30,317 bases of DNA from Haloarcula sp. (GTDB lineage Archaea > Halobacteriota > Halobacteria > Halobacteriales > Haloarculaceae). The DNA lies in NCBI GenBank assembly GCA_028275075.1, contig JAQCNK010000124.1:1-30317 (forward strand), written 5' to 3'. Shown here one piece after another: positions 14,244 to 22,456 of this stretch. A model generated the notes under the pieces. That model did not search any database, had not been told where the DNA came from, and worked only from the letters and a program-made list of their open reading frames with translations. Position 1 is the first letter of the stretch. Each line of letters starts with the position of its first letter. Position numbers and translations under genes: made by a program.

Positions 14244-14894
14244 ATGAACGCCAGAGAGACCACCGCAGAGGTGGTCGTCGTCGACTACGGGCTCGGGAAT
14301 CTGCGGAGCGTGACCCGCGGGCTGGAGCGGGCCGGCGCCGAGGTGACGCTCTCGGCGGAGCCGGCGGAGTTTGGCACTGCCGACGGGATCGTCCTACCAG
14401 GCGTCGGCGCCTTCTCCGAGGGGATGGACAACGCCGGTCCCTTCCGCGACGCACTCGAAGCGGCGGCCGACGACGGCACGCCGCTCTTTGGCATCTGCCT
14501 CGGAATGCAGATGCTGCTGACGACGAGCGAGGAAGCCGACCACGCCGGCCAGGGCGACGCCGAAGGGTTAGATCTCATCCCCGGCGAGAACGTCCGCTTC
14601 GATCGTGATCAGACCGTCCCGCACATGGGCTGGAACGAACTCGATGTCCAGCGGGATCACCCGCTTGTCGAGGGGATCGATGGGGAGTACGCCTACTTTG
14701 TCCATTCCTATTATGCCGTCCCGGACGACGACGCGGCGGTCATGGCGGCCACCGACTACGGGACTGATTTCGCCTCCATCGTCGCCAACGAAGCGGGCAA
14801 CGTCTTCGGAACCCAGTTCCACCCCGAGAAGTCCGGCGAGACCGGACTGCAGATTCTGCGGAACTATGTCGACTACTGCGTCGAACAGCGGTGA
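14244..14894 (+). CDS. hisH: Imidazole glycerol phosphate synthase subunit HisH (glutaminase)
   Basis: The 216-residue class I glutamine amidotransferase subunit that hydrolyses glutamine and passes ammonia to HisF in histidine biosynthesis. The N-terminus VVVDYGLGNLRSV, the oxyanion strand LPGVGAFSEGM, nucleophile Cys85 in FGICLGMQ, and His193/Glu195 in FHPEKSGETG complete the triad; VPHMGWNEL and FVHSYYAVP are HisH-specific. hisF and other his genes are not adjacent, as is usual in haloarchaea where his genes are scattered. Start ATG 14244 has a leaderless-type promoter; an open frame further upstream is not supported. Confidence 0.97.
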   Translation: MNARETTAEVVVVDYGLGNLRSVTRGLERAGAEVTLSAEPAEFGTADGIVLPGVGAFSEGMDNAGPFRDALEAAADDGTPLFGICLGMQMLLTTSEEADHAGQGDAEGLDLIPGENVRFDRDQTVPHMGWNELDVQRDHPLVEGIDGEYAYFVHSYYAVPDDDAAVMAATDYGTDFASIVANEAGNVFGTQFHPEKSGETGLQILRNYVDYCVEQR

Positions 14895-14963
14895 GCGTGT
14901 CGCGGTCGTACTGATCAGCTACAGCGGGCGGGAGGGACGGCGCGAATCCCTCCCCGTAGAGTC

Positions 14964-15045
14964 ATCCTGTTGGCTGTACGTACGTGGAGATAATCGCCCA
15001 GTCCGGGCTGGGCGATTTCTGCCGTGATGGTACAGCCGACAGTAT
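14964..15045 (+). repeat. Dispersed palindromic repeat, copy 4 (82 bp)
   Basis: Ends ATCCTGTTGGCTGTA and TACAGCCGACAGTAT. The core is a perfect 10-bp hairpin, AATCGCCCAG-TCCGGG-CTGGGCGATT, preceded by GTGGAGAT. It matches the reverse of copy 1 over nearly its full length. It lies between the convergent hisH and SWIM-protein genes, 70 and 38 bases from their stops. Confidence 0.85.
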
Positions 15046-15073
15046 CAGTTCTAGCGCCGCGAAGCGGCGGTGC

Positions 15074-15078
15074 AAAAA
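15074..15078 (-). terminator. T-run after the SWIM-protein gene
   Basis: On the minus strand a run of five T begins about 5 bases after the stop codon, immediately before palindromic repeat copy 4. Confidence 0.35.
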
Positions 15079-15082
15079 GTGG

Positions 15083-15430
15083 TCAAAGGAAGTCACGAAC
15101 GTCGGAGTACCACATATCGTGGTGGTCGACGGCGTCGATAGCGTCGGCGATACGCACCGCGATGGCGTGCCAGCACAGCTGTTCGGGGTCCTCGGTGTCG
15201 AGGTTGTACTCGGCGTCGGCACAGCCACACTGGCCGTCCTCGACGATATACTCGTCCTCGTGGCCGACGACGACAACGAAATCGCGGTAGCTTTTCACTC
15301 GGCTCTCGCCGACGGCCTCGATGGCCCGTCGGCCCCGGTCACTGTGGACATCGACGATAGCTGTCACTAGGTCGGGGGTAAGCTCCCCGGCGTCGGCTAA
15401 TCGAGCCACCCACTCCTCGACGGCGGTCAC
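15083..15430 (-). CDS. SWIM zinc-finger protein
   Basis: A 115-residue protein with a SWIM-type zinc-binding pattern CxCxnCxH: Cys68 and Cys70 (GQCGCAD), then Cys86 and His88 ([14 protein letters not shown]). SWIM domains bind DNA or proteins and are common in haloarchaeal small proteins. The preceding strands [23 protein letters not shown] fit the usual beta-beta lead-in. The start is GTG at 15430 ([11 protein letters not shown]). Function unknown. It is divergent from trm1 and convergent with hisH. Confidence 0.85.
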   Translation of the reverse strand: MTAVEEWVARLADAGELTPDLVTAIVDVHSDRGRRAIEAVGESRVKSYRDFVVVVGHEDEYIVEDGQCGCADAEYNLDTEDPEQLCWHAIAVRIADAIDAVDHHDMWYSDVRDFL

Positions 15431-15565
15431 ACGATGAGTACGGATAGCCCCGACAAAACAGCGTCGTCTCTATTGTTACTATACGAGGGGTGGACTGCCG
15501 TTGTCCCCCCGACGAATCCATACCACTCACGCTCGAAAACACCCACCCGAGCGCGCCTTCGAACG

Positions 15566-15573
15566 ACTTACAG
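15566..15573 (+). promoter_or_regulatory. TATA-like box of trm1
   Basis: ACTTACAG lies 23-30 bases before the chosen trm1 start, which supports ATG 15596 over the upstream in-frame ATG at 15434. Confidence 0.45.
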
Positions 15574-15595
15574 GCCGTCGCGAGCAGGAGAGCAT

Positions 15596-16699
15596 ATGCG
15601 CGCAAGCGAAGGGCAGGTGACCGTCACGGTCCCCGAACAGCCCGACGCGGGGAAAGGCGCCGACGTGTTCTTTAATCCCGTCCAGGAGCTGAACCGCGAT
15701 CTGACCGTGGCGGCGTTGCGGGCCTACCGGGAGCGAACGCCGCGAGTCGGGACGTATCTCGACGCAACGGCAGCCAGCGGCATCCGGGGCGTCCGCGCGG
15801 CGGCCGACGGCTGGGAGACGAGCCTGTGTGACGTGAACGACGAGGCCGTGGCACTCTGTCGGCAAAACCTCGATGCGAACGATCTCGAGGGGACGGTCCA
15901 CCACGAGAACGCAAACGTCCTGCTGCACGCCGATGCGTTCGATGTGGTCGATCTGGACCCCTTCGGGACGCCGATCCCCTTCGCCGACGCCGCAGTCCAG
16001 GGGACGAAACACCTGCTCTGTGTCACCGCCACCGACACCGCGCCGCTGTGTGGGGCCCACTTCGAGAGCGGTGTCCGGAGCTACGGCGCCGTCCCCCGGA
16101 ACACGGAGTTCCACCCCGAGATGGGGCTTCGAGTCCTCCTGTCGGCGATGGTCCGGACCGCCGCTCGCTACGACATCGCTGCCAGACCGATCCTGAGCCA
16201 CGCGACGAGTCACTACGTCCGCACGTATCTGGAGTTCGACCATGGGGCGAAAGTCGCCAACGACTGCGTCGACGAACTCGGATACGTCTACTACTGCCAA
16301 CGCTGTCTCTGGCGCGATTCTGAACGGGGGCTCATTGCCGACGCGCCCGAAGCCTGCCCACACTGTGGTGAACACGTCCAGACCGCCGGGCCGATCTGGC
16401 TGGCCCGAAGCTGTGAGCCCGACTTCGTCCGGGCTGTAAGCGAGCACGTCACCGACGAGATGGGCACCGCCGAGAAGGGTCGCGAGCTGTGTGCGACGCT
16501 CGCGGGCGAACTCGACACGCCGACCCACTACGACCAGCACCGGCTCTGTAAGCGATGGGGTCGCGGCGCCGAGGCGATGGACAGCTTCATCGAGAACCTT
16601 CGCGCCGCGGGTTACGAGGCCTCCCGAACCCACTACGGCGGGACCACGGTCAAGACTGACGCCGACGTGGCCGAGATTCGAGAGGCGACCTCGGAGTGA
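15596..16699 (+). CDS. trm1: tRNA (guanine26-N2)-dimethyltransferase Trm1
   Basis: The 367-residue SAM-dependent methyltransferase that dimethylates G26 of tRNA. The N-terminus has [15 protein letters not shown], then the SAM-binding [11 protein letters not shown] (55-65), the acidic NDEAV, and the catalytic-type motif DLDPFGTP (119-126). A zinc-binding insert has Cys234/Cys237 (CQRC) and Cys254/Cys257 (CPHC). The C-terminal domain contains [32 protein letters not shown], typical of Trm1. The frame is open 54 codons upstream, but those residues are not family-like, so [10 protein letters not shown] is taken as the start. Confidence 0.96.
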   Translation: MRASEGQVTVTVPEQPDAGKGADVFFNPVQELNRDLTVAALRAYRERTPRVGTYLDATAASGIRGVRAAADGWETSLCDVNDEAVALCRQNLDANDLEGTVHHENANVLLHADAFDVVDLDPFGTPIPFADAAVQGTKHLLCVTATDTAPLCGAHFESGVRSYGAVPRNTEFHPEMGLRVLLSAMVRTAARYDIAARPILSHATSHYVRTYLEFDHGAKVANDCVDELGYVYYCQRCLWRDSERGLIADAPEACPHCGEHVQTAGPIWLARSCEPDFVRAVSEHVTDEMGTAEKGRELCATLAGELDTPTHYDQHRLCKRWGRGAEAMDSFIENLRAAGYEASRTHYGGTTVKTDADVAEIREATSE

Positions 16700-16730
16700 A
16701 ACGGCCGGGCGACAGAGACGAGAGGGGTAC

Positions 16731-17138
16731 TCACCGGTCGGTCGATCTGTTGGCACGCTTCTGGACCAGTTCGACGAGCGAGTAGACCAGCAGATACACC
16801 GGTCGGAGGAAGTAGTTCAGCATCCCCGCCAGCCCGACCACTCCACCCAGAACCAGAAGTTCCTCGGGCGACGCGGTCGGTTCCACTACGACGGCCAGTG
16901 CCGAAATTGCCGGGGCTAGCCACAGCGTTGCCAAGAGGCGACCGATATCGATACCCAGCAGACGACCGCCATCGTCGTCGGGGCGCGTGTAGTAGAGGCC
17001 GGCCGACAGCACGAGCAGGAAGGCGACCAGCGCCAAGGAAGCGGGGACCCCCGCGGCACCGAGGGTGAGCAATGTGCCGGACGCAACGAGACACAGCACT
17101 GTCACTTGCATCGTTCCCGTCTGTATCGCCGTCTCCAT
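16731..17138 (-). CDS. Small integral membrane protein, about four helices
   Basis: A 135-residue hydrophobic protein. Likely membrane segments are VTVLCLVASGTLLTLGAAGV, LALVAFLLVLSAGLYY, LLATLWLAPAISALAVVV and ELLVLGGVVGLAGMLNYFL, with a charged loop RPDDDGGR and a basic C-terminal tail QKRANRSTDR. I do not recognise the family; no catalytic motif is seen. ATG 17138 is used, with MQVTV (codon 10) as alternative. Its TATA-like box GCTTATAC is about 25 bases upstream, divergent from another small membrane protein gene. Confidence 0.78.
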   Translation of the reverse strand: METAIQTGTMQVTVLCLVASGTLLTLGAAGVPASLALVAFLLVLSAGLYYTRPDDDGGRLLGIDIGRLLATLWLAPAISALAVVVEPTASPEELLVLGGVVGLAGMLNYFLRPVYLLVYSLVELVQKRANRSTDR

Positions 17139-17160
17139 AGGCGGAGGTCGAGGTGGGGAG

Positions 17161-17168
17161 GTATAAGC
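17161..17168 (-). promoter_or_regulatory. TATA-like box of the leftward membrane-protein gene
   Basis: GCTTATAC on the minus strand, 23-30 bases before the ATG at 17138, fits a leaderless promoter and favours that start. Confidence 0.45.
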
Positions 17169-17306
17169 GCTGTGTCAGCGAAACTCGCACACGTCAGGCC
17201 CTCCCAGGGCCATCTGTCACCGTCGCCAGCCAGGCGCAACGCCGTGCTGACCGGCACCACGGACCGGCAATTACAACACGAATCGCTTCGAGGGGCCAAC
17301 AAAGCG

Positions 17307-17723
17307 ATGAGCGAGGATGCCGACAGCGAGACACCCCCGCCGACAGAGACCGGGCGTGTCGACGACCTGACCGACGAGGAGCTCGCACAGCTACGCGAGG
17401 AGTTCGAGTCGTTCCGCGACGACGTGGAGGGCCGCACCCTCCACCGTGATGACGTCGAGAGCGACCTCAAACGATACGTCCGTCGGCGGATGCGTCGGGG
17501 CCACGCCCGCGGCTGGGGCCCGTATCTGGTGTTGCTGTACGGGACCGTGATGACGCTTGGCGCGTTCTACTATCTGCAGGGGGTCTGGGCAGTGCTCGCG
17601 ATGCTGGTCGTCTGGCTGTCGACGCTGGGGCTGTATGTTGTGATGGTCGTCGTCGGGCTCGGGCTCCGGATCACCGGCCTCCCGGGTATCGCGCTGGAGA
17701 AGGTCCGCGACTGGCGCGGCTGA
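17307..17723 (+). CDS. Small membrane protein with acidic N-terminal domain
   Basis: A 138-residue protein. Residues 1-60 are cytoplasmic and charged (LTDEELAQLREEFESFRDD, then DVESDLKRYVRRRMRRGHARGW), probably helical. Two membrane segments follow, YLVLLYGTVMTLGAFYYL and VLAMLVVWLSTLGLYVVMVV, with a short tail. Unrecognised family; similar architecture is frequent in haloarchaeal hypothetical proteins. Start at ATG 17307 (MSEDADSETPP); the longer frame upstream is basic and unlike the proteome. AATTACAAC about 35 bases upstream may be the TATA box. Confidence 0.78.
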   Translation: MSEDADSETPPPTETGRVDDLTDEELAQLREEFESFRDDVEGRTLHRDDVESDLKRYVRRRMRRGHARGWGPYLVLLYGTVMTLGAFYYLQGVWAVLAMLVVWLSTLGLYVVMVVVGLGLRITGLPGIALEKVRDWRG

Positions 17724-17911
17724 ACCGCGGCGTCGGCGTCACGAAACTCCTTGTGGAGCGGCCGGCTGCCGTCGTCTGTGGCGTCCTCATACCGCTCGGC
17801 GATTTCTGGTCGGTCGATGCGTTCGACGAGTCACCGGCCGCGGCCACAGTGATCGCGGTCTCTCGCTCTCGGCGGACTCGTGGCGTGGCCACTGGTCGGT
17901 CAGTGCGTCGC
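17724..17911. other. Gap between convergent genes, no supported gene
   Basis: About 190 GC-rich bases between the small membrane-protein stop and the glnA terminator. Leftward frames show short protein-like stretches (for example RPEIAERYEDATDDGSRPLH) but have no start codon and hit stops, so they may be decayed sequence or chance. No repeat copy and no RNA recognised. Confidence 0.35.
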
Positions 17912-17918
17912 AAAAAAA
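17912..17918 (-). terminator. T7 terminator of glnA
   Basis: Seven consecutive T on the minus strand, about 18 bases after the glnA stop codon, preceded by GC-rich sequence; the longest homopolymer T-run in the window and a good archaeal terminator. Confidence 0.55.
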
Positions 17919-17935
17919 GGCGTGTGTTGGACCGA

Positions 17936-19288
17936 TTAGAACTTCTCGAGGTACTGGTCGAGCTCCCACTCGGAGACCGAAACCAGATACTCGGTGTGTT
18001 CCTGGGACTTTGCCTCGACGAAGTTCTCGAAGACGTGCTCGCCCAGCGCGTCCGAAATGACCTCGTCGCTCTCGAGCTCTTCGATGGCCTCGCCGAGGTT
18101 CTCGGGCAGCGTACCGATGCCGTACTCCTCGCGCGTTTCCTCGTCGAACTCGTAGATGTTCTCGCGGATCGGGTCCTGGCAGTCGAGGTCGCGCTCGATG
18201 CCGTCCAGTCCGGCGTTGATAAGCGCCGCGAAAGCGAGATACGGGTTACAGGACGGGTCGGGGAAGCGAGCCTCGATACGCGCAGCGGCCGGTGTTCGGG
18301 CGGCCGGTTTGCGGATGAGCGCAGAGCGGTTCCGGTCGGACCAGGCGACGTAAACAGGCGCCTCGTAGCCGGGGACCAGTCGCTTGTAGGAGTTGACCGT
18401 TGGGTTGGTGACTGCGGCGATGGCGGGTGCGTGGTCGAGGATACCCGCGATGTAGGACTGGGCCGTGTCCGAGAGACCGAACTGGCCGTCCTCGTCGTAG
18501 AAGGCGTTCTCGCCGTCCTTGAACAGCGACATGTGGGTGTGCATCCCGGAGCCGTTGATGCGCGGGACGGGTTTTGGCATGAACGTCGCGTGCAGGTCGT
18601 GCTGTGCAGCGATGGCGCGGACGACAGACCGGAACGTGGCGACGTTGTCGGCCGTGCTCAGGGCGTCGTCGTAGGTGAAGTTGATCTCGTGTTGCCCTTG
18701 GGCGACCTCGTGGTGGGAGGCTTCGATGTCGAAGCCCATCTTTTCGAGGCCATAAATAATGTCACGGCGGACATCGGACGCAAGGTCCTTCGGGGCGAGG
18801 TCGAAGTAGCCACCCTTGTCACCGAACTTCGTGGTCGCGTTGCCGTCCTCGTCCTCCTCAAACAGGAAGAACTCCGGCTCGGGAGCGGCGTTGACCTCGA
18901 AGCCCATCTCTTCGGCTCGGTCGACAGCGTTCTTCAGAACGCGTCGTGGGTCGCCCTCGAAAGGCTCACCGGTCGAGGTGTTGATCACGTCACAGATGAG
19001 TCGAGCGCTGGAACCGCCATCGACGTCCTCGCGCCACGGCAGGACGGCGAAGGTCGACGGGTCCGGGTCCAGACGCATGTCGGACTCCTGGATACGGACG
19101 AAGCCGTTGATCGAGGAGCCGTCGAAGTAAATGCCGTCTGTAAATGCTTTTTCAGCTTGTTCAGCTGTGATCGAGACGTTCTTGATTGTACCGAGGATGT
19201 CCGTGAACTGAAGGCGCAGGAAGTCGACGTTCTTCTCTTCGATCTCGTCGAGTACCTCCTCAGCCTCAGCGGAAAGTTCGCTTGTCAT
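17936..19288 (-). CDS. glnA: Glutamine synthetase, type I
   Basis: The 450-residue ATP-dependent enzyme that joins ammonia to glutamate; it acts as a dodecamer in the cytoplasm. Family motifs in order: FDGSSINGF (55-63), APEPEFFLF with metal-binding Glu (135-143), [12 protein letters not shown] (191-202), the ATP-site [16 protein letters not shown] (239-254), NRSALIRKP and [16 protein letters not shown]. It resembles the GSI-alpha class, with no adenylylation tyrosine motif apparent. It is divergent from lrp with a 126-base shared control region, an arrangement conserved in haloarchaea, where Lrp-family proteins have been reported to affect glnA. A T7 run follows the gene. Confidence 0.97.
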   Translation of the reverse strand: MTSELSAEAEEVLDEIEEKNVDFLRLQFTDILGTIKNVSITAEQAEKAFTDGIYFDGSSINGFVRIQESDMRLDPDPSTFAVLPWREDVDGGSSARLICDVINTSTGEPFEGDPRRVLKNAVDRAEEMGFEVNAAPEPEFFLFEEDEDGNATTKFGDKGGYFDLAPKDLASDVRRDIIYGLEKMGFDIEASHHEVAQGQHEINFTYDDALSTADNVATFRSVVRAIAAQHDLHATFMPKPVPRINGSGMHTHMSLFKDGENAFYDEDGQFGLSDTAQSYIAGILDHAPAIAAVTNPTVNSYKRLVPGYEAPVYVAWSDRNRSALIRKPAARTPAAARIEARFPDPSCNPYLAFAALINAGLDGIERDLDCQDPIRENIYEFDEETREEYGIGTLPENLGEAIEELESDEVISDALGEHVFENFVEAKSQEHTEYLVSVSEWELDQYLEKF

Positions 19289-19414
19289 GCTTGGACATCG
19301 GGTAGGACCACTGCTACTACTAAAACCCTGCCGTTATGCGCAAGGATTTCTCCCTGATGGTCCGCATTTGGACATTCGTAAAATTCTAATCCCCCGCTGC
19401 CGTGAGTGGATGTA
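19289..19414. promoter_or_regulatory. Divergent glnA-lrp control region
   Basis: A TATA-like TTTTAGTA (minus strand, 19318-19325) lies 30-37 bases before glnA, and TAAAATTCTAA (about 19379-19389) 26-36 bases before lrp. The octamer TTGGACAT occurs twice, at 19291-19298 beside the glnA start and at 19368-19375 beside the lrp TATA box, 77 bases apart. An ATGCG/CGCAT inverted pair lies between. These are candidate Lrp-binding elements (inference). Confidence 0.5.
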
Positions 19415-19870
19415 ATGACGTATGAAAATCTCGACCGCGAGTTAGTGAATGCCCTGTTGGGGGATGGCCGTGCCAGCCTGCGAAGCCTCGGTGAGGACCT
19501 CGACGTGTCGGTGACGACCGTCTCGAATCACCTTTCTGACCTCGAAGACGAGGGCATCATCAACGGTTACACCCCCAAGGTGGACTACGACGCACTGGGC
19601 TACGATGTCACAGCGATAATCCAGCTCAAAGTCGAGGGATCCTCGCTCCCCGACGTGACCGAGAACCTCAAAGAGCACAAGCAGATGATCTCGGTGTATG
19701 AGGTCACTGGTGACTACGACATCATCGCCGTCGGTAAGTTCACCGACACTGACGGGATGAACGCCCAGATCAAGGAACTGCTCACCGATCCCGAGATCAA
19801 CGAGTCAAACACCTCTGTCGTGTTGAACACTGCCAGCGAACACGAGCAGTTCGACCTCGAACTCGAGTAA
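19415..19870 (+). CDS. lrp: Lrp/AsnC-family transcription regulator
   Basis: A 151-residue Lrp/AsnC regulator. Residues 1-50 form the winged helix-turn-helix ([42 protein letters not shown]), and residues about 65-150 the RAM ligand-binding/oligomerisation domain ([25 protein letters not shown]). It probably senses an amino acid such as glutamine and controls glnA and itself. Start at ATG 19415 ([10 protein letters not shown]), matching haloarchaeal homologues; GTG 19406 would add three residues. The stop codon TAA forms the first bases of palindromic repeat copy 5. Confidence 0.95.
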   Translation: MTYENLDRELVNALLGDGRASLRSLGEDLDVSVTTVSNHLSDLEDEGIINGYTPKVDYDALGYDVTAIIQLKVEGSSLPDVTENLKEHKQMISVYEVTGDYDIIAVGKFTDTDGMNAQIKELLTDPEINESNTSVVLNTASEHEQFDLELE

Positions 19871-19946
19871 TACTAGTGGCTGTAACAAACTGAAGTAATT
19901 CGCCACCCCGGAGTGGCGAATATCTTTACCATACAGCCACCAGTAT
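19870..19946 (-). repeat. Dispersed palindromic repeat, copy 5 (77 bp)
   Basis: Ends ATACTAGTGGCTGTA and ATACAGCCACCAGTAT. The core is a perfect hairpin, ATTCGCCAC-CCCGGA-GTGGCGAAT. Compared with copy 4 (CGCCCAG/CTGGGCG), both stem arms have changed together (CGCCAC/GTGGCG), so pairing is kept. Its first base is the last base of the lrp stop codon. Confidence 0.85.
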
Positions 19947-20060
19947 ACGGCCGACAACGACGCTGCAGCGCGAGAACGATCTAGACAGTGCTCGGGCAGC
20001 GAAGCGACTGTCGGTGTGGACGACCACCACAACAGTCCGTACGACTAGTCGATGGACTCT

Positions 20061-20078
20061 TGACTGACCAGTCAGTTA
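20061..20078. promoter_or_regulatory. TetR-type operator before the TetR-MATE operon
   Basis: ACTGAC-CA-GTCAGT is a perfect 6+2+6 dyad centred about 19 bases before the tetR ATG. TGACTGACCAGTCA-like sites are typical operators of TetR/AcrR regulators, and the position over the promoter and transcription start suggests autorepression. Confidence 0.6.
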
Positions 20079-20087
20079 GTTCTAGTA

Positions 20088-20681
20088 ATGAGCGATGGTG
20101 ACGCCGCCGAGGAGATAATGTGTGCGACGTACCGCGCGCTCTGTTCGTACGGGTACGCTGACCTGACAATGCAGGATATCGCCGACGAATTCTCGAAGAG
20201 TAAGGCCACGCTCCACTACCACTACGACAGCAAACACGAGCTGTTGTGTGCGTTTCTCGACTACCTCTACGAGCGACTCGTCGAGCGGACGGCGGCCGTC
20301 GAAGGCGAGGACGCACACGAGCGCCTGCTGGGGCTCGTCGAGGCGGTCCTAGTCGGGCGCGACGACCGCGAGGAGTTCGAGACCGCAATTCTGGAGATCC
20401 GGGCACAGGCGCCATACGACCGGGGCTTTCGCGACCGGCTGGCGCGGTTCGACAGCCATCTCATCACGGAGTTCGCTGCCATCATCGATGCCGGCGTCGA
20501 GGCGGGGACGTTCGACAAGGAGGTCAATCCTGAGGACACCGCACAGTTCATCGTCACTGTGTTGACGGGCGCGTCGACACAGCGGGTCACCGCCGGCCGA
20601 CCCGTCGAGTGTAGCCAGCGGATGCTCGATAACTACGTGGCGACGAATCTGCTCGCCGAACCGGCGGAGCTGTCCGGATGA
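20088..20681 (+). CDS. TetR/AcrR-family transcription regulator
   Basis: A 197-residue regulator. The N-terminal helix-turn-helix spans about residues 9-52, with LTMQDIADEFSKSKATLHYHYDSKHELL being the TetR signature (recognition helix KATLHYHY). The rest is the helical ligand-binding and dimerisation domain. The gene overlaps the following MATE transporter start (ATGA), so it most likely represses the operon until a transported compound binds. A dyad that fits its operator lies just upstream. Start ATG (MSDGDAAEEIM). Ligand unknown. Confidence 0.93.
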   Translation: MSDGDAAEEIMCATYRALCSYGYADLTMQDIADEFSKSKATLHYHYDSKHELLCAFLDYLYERLVERTAAVEGEDAHERLLGLVEAVLVGRDDREEFETAILEIRAQAPYDRGFRDRLARFDSHLITEFAAIIDAGVEAGTFDKEVNPEDTAQFIVTVLTGASTQRVTAGRPVECSQRMLDNYVATNLLAEPAELSG

Positions 20682-22177
20682 GCGTCCGCGAGCGGCTGAG
20701 CGGGCTGTTCAAGGGGAAAGAGGAACTGGAACTGACCAGCGGCCCCATCGGGAAGCCGCTGCTGTATCTCTCCTTTCCGATCGTCATCACGAATCTCCTG
20801 CAGGTCGCGTACAACCTTGCCGACACCTTCTGGCTGGGGCAGTACAGCACGACCGCGCTGGCAGCCATCTCGTTTGCCTTCCCGATGATATTCCTCCTCA
20901 TCTCCCTGGGGATGGGGCTCTCGGTCGCAGGGAGCGTACTGGTCGCCCAGCATACCGGGGCCGAGGAACACGCCGAAGCCGAATACGCGGCCTCCCAGAC
21001 GCTGACGTTCGCGGTCATCGGCTCCGTGCTGTTGGGAACGGTCGGGTACGTCTTCGTCGAGGACTTCCTGCGGCTACTGGGGGCTTCACAGCAGGTGCTC
21101 CCGGGCGCGACTGGCTATTTAGAGGTCGTCTCGCTGGGGCTGACGACGATGTTCGGCTTCTTCGTGTTCATCTCGCTGATGCGGGGGGCCGGCGACACCG
21201 TCACGCCGATGCTCGTGATGTTCGGGACCGTCGTCCTCAACATCGTCATCGACCCGTTCCTCATCTTCGGCTGGGGTCCACTGCCCGAGTTGGGCGTGGT
21301 CGGGGCCGCCGTGGCGACCATCTTCTCGCGAGGGCTGGCCTTCGCCGTCGGCATCGCCATCATGCTGCGGGGGGACCGGGGTATCCAGATCAACCCGCAG
21401 GATATGGTGCCTGACACGGAGTATCTCAAGAAACTGCTCGCTATCGGCATCCCCGCCTCCATCGAGGGGACCGGCCGGGCGCTGTCGGTCAACGCGATGC
21501 TGTTTATCGTCGGAACGTTCTCGGTCACCGTCGTGGCCGCGTTCGGTGTCGGTATCCGCGTGTTCTCGCTCGTCTTCATGCCCGCTATCGCGATGGACCG
21601 CGGCGTCGAGACGATGACTGGCCAGAACCTCGGGGCCGAACACCCCGACCGGGCGGCGACAGCCAACCACTTCGCCGCAAAAGTCTCGTTTGTCCTGCTA
21701 TCCATCTTGGGTGTCGTGACCATCTTCGCCGCGCCCGCCGTGGTCAGCGTGTTCAGTGACGACCCTGATGTGGTTCGCATCGGCGCCGAGTTCCTCCAGT
21801 GGGTCGCGCCTACTTTCGGTTTCATCGGCATCGTCCGGGCGTATTCGGGCGGCTTTCGCGGCGCTGGGAAGACACTCACCGCGGCGGCGCTGGCGGTGAC
21901 GATGCTCGGCATCATCCGCCTGCCGGTCGCGTGGGTCATGTCGCGGTCCGTCGCCGTGCCGGCCTGGGCAGCCGACACGCTCTTTGCGGTGTCAGCCACG
22001 TTCGGCCGGTTCGTCACGGACGCCCTCGCGTTCTCGCTGGCCGAGCAGGGCATCTGGCTCGCTTTCAGCGTCTCAAACGTCGTCGCCGCCGCACTCGCCG
22101 TTGCCTGGTTTGCGCGAGGCACCTGGCGCGACGCCGACCCGCGGGACGGACCCGACGGGGCCGTGGCGGACGACTGA
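20678..22177 (+). CDS. MATE-family efflux transporter
   Basis: A 499-residue protein of the MATE family with about 12 membrane helices in two related halves. Family landmarks: GPIGKPLLYLSFPIVITNLLQ, YNLADTFWLGQYSTTALAAI, SLGMGLSVAGSVLVAQ, the internal-repeat FISLMRGAGDTVTPML, and IGIPASIEGTGRAL at the start of the second half. Such pumps export organic cations or other drugs in exchange for Na+ or H+. It starts within the last codons of tetR, giving translational coupling. The C-terminal tail is acidic. It converges with the gene after mcm with only 6 bases between stops. Confidence 0.95.
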   Translation: MSVRERLSGLFKGKEELELTSGPIGKPLLYLSFPIVITNLLQVAYNLADTFWLGQYSTTALAAISFAFPMIFLLISLGMGLSVAGSVLVAQHTGAEEHAEAEYAASQTLTFAVIGSVLLGTVGYVFVEDFLRLLGASQQVLPGATGYLEVVSLGLTTMFGFFVFISLMRGAGDTVTPMLVMFGTVVLNIVIDPFLIFGWGPLPELGVVGAAVATIFSRGLAFAVGIAIMLRGDRGIQINPQDMVPDTEYLKKLLAIGIPASIEGTGRALSVNAMLFIVGTFSVTVVAAFGVGIRVFSLVFMPAIAMDRGVETMTGQNLGAEHPDRAATANHFAAKVSFVLLSILGVVTIFAAPAVVSVFSDDPDVVRIGAEFLQWVAPTFGFIGIVRAYSGGFRGAGKTLTAAALAVTMLGIIRLPVAWVMSRSVAVPAWAADTLFAVSATFGRFVTDALAFSLAEQGIWLAFSVSNVVAAALAVAWFARGTWRDADPRDGPDGAVADD

Positions 22178-22183
22178 TACTGG

Positions 22184-22456
22184 TTACTCAGCCGGCGAGA
22201 CGGTAAACTCGCCTGGCTCCTCGACGACGTCGGCAACCCGGTCGCGGGCCTCCGGCGCCGAGGCCGCGAGAACGACCAGTCCGTCGGCCTGGCCGGCACC
22301 GGACGCCCGGTAGGCCTGCAGGTCGCCCTCGAAGTCTGCCACATAGGTTCTGAGAATCGCGCGCACGTCCGCCTCCAGTTCCGACAGCGAACACTCACCG
22401 GCCTCAAACTCCGCGAGCGCGTCCTCGATGTTTCGTAAGGCTGAGATTCGATCCAT
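22184..22456 (-). CDS. Small conserved-looking protein coupled to mcm
   Basis: A 90-residue acidic protein. The N-terminal half is helical (ALRNIEDALAEFEAGECSLSELEADVRAILRTYVADF); the rest may be a strand-helix-strand unit (GLVVLAASAPEARDRVADVVEEPGEF). I do not recognise a named domain. Its ATG shares a base with the mcm stop (TGATG), so it is almost certainly co-translated with MCM, which suggests a role near replication or simply a conserved neighbour (inference). Confidence 0.8.
   Translation of the reverse strand: MDRISALRNIEDALAEFEAGECSLSELEADVRAILRTYVADFEGDLQAYRASGAGQADGLVVLAASAPEARDRVADVVEEPGEFTVSPAE

Noticed and set aside
15434..15595. Upstream ATG giving Trm1 54 extra N-terminal residues
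   Set aside because: The extra residues are not family-like, and a TATA-like box lies between this ATG and the chosen start.
17753..19357. 534-codon rightward frame opposite glnA
   Set aside because: Exact antisense of a fully supported glutamine synthetase; long open frames on the opposite strand are expected at this GC content.
22172..22200. GATACTGGTTACTCAGCC as a sixth copy of the palindromic repeat
   Set aside because: Only the first eight bases match the terminal repeat and there is no inverted partner or hairpin.
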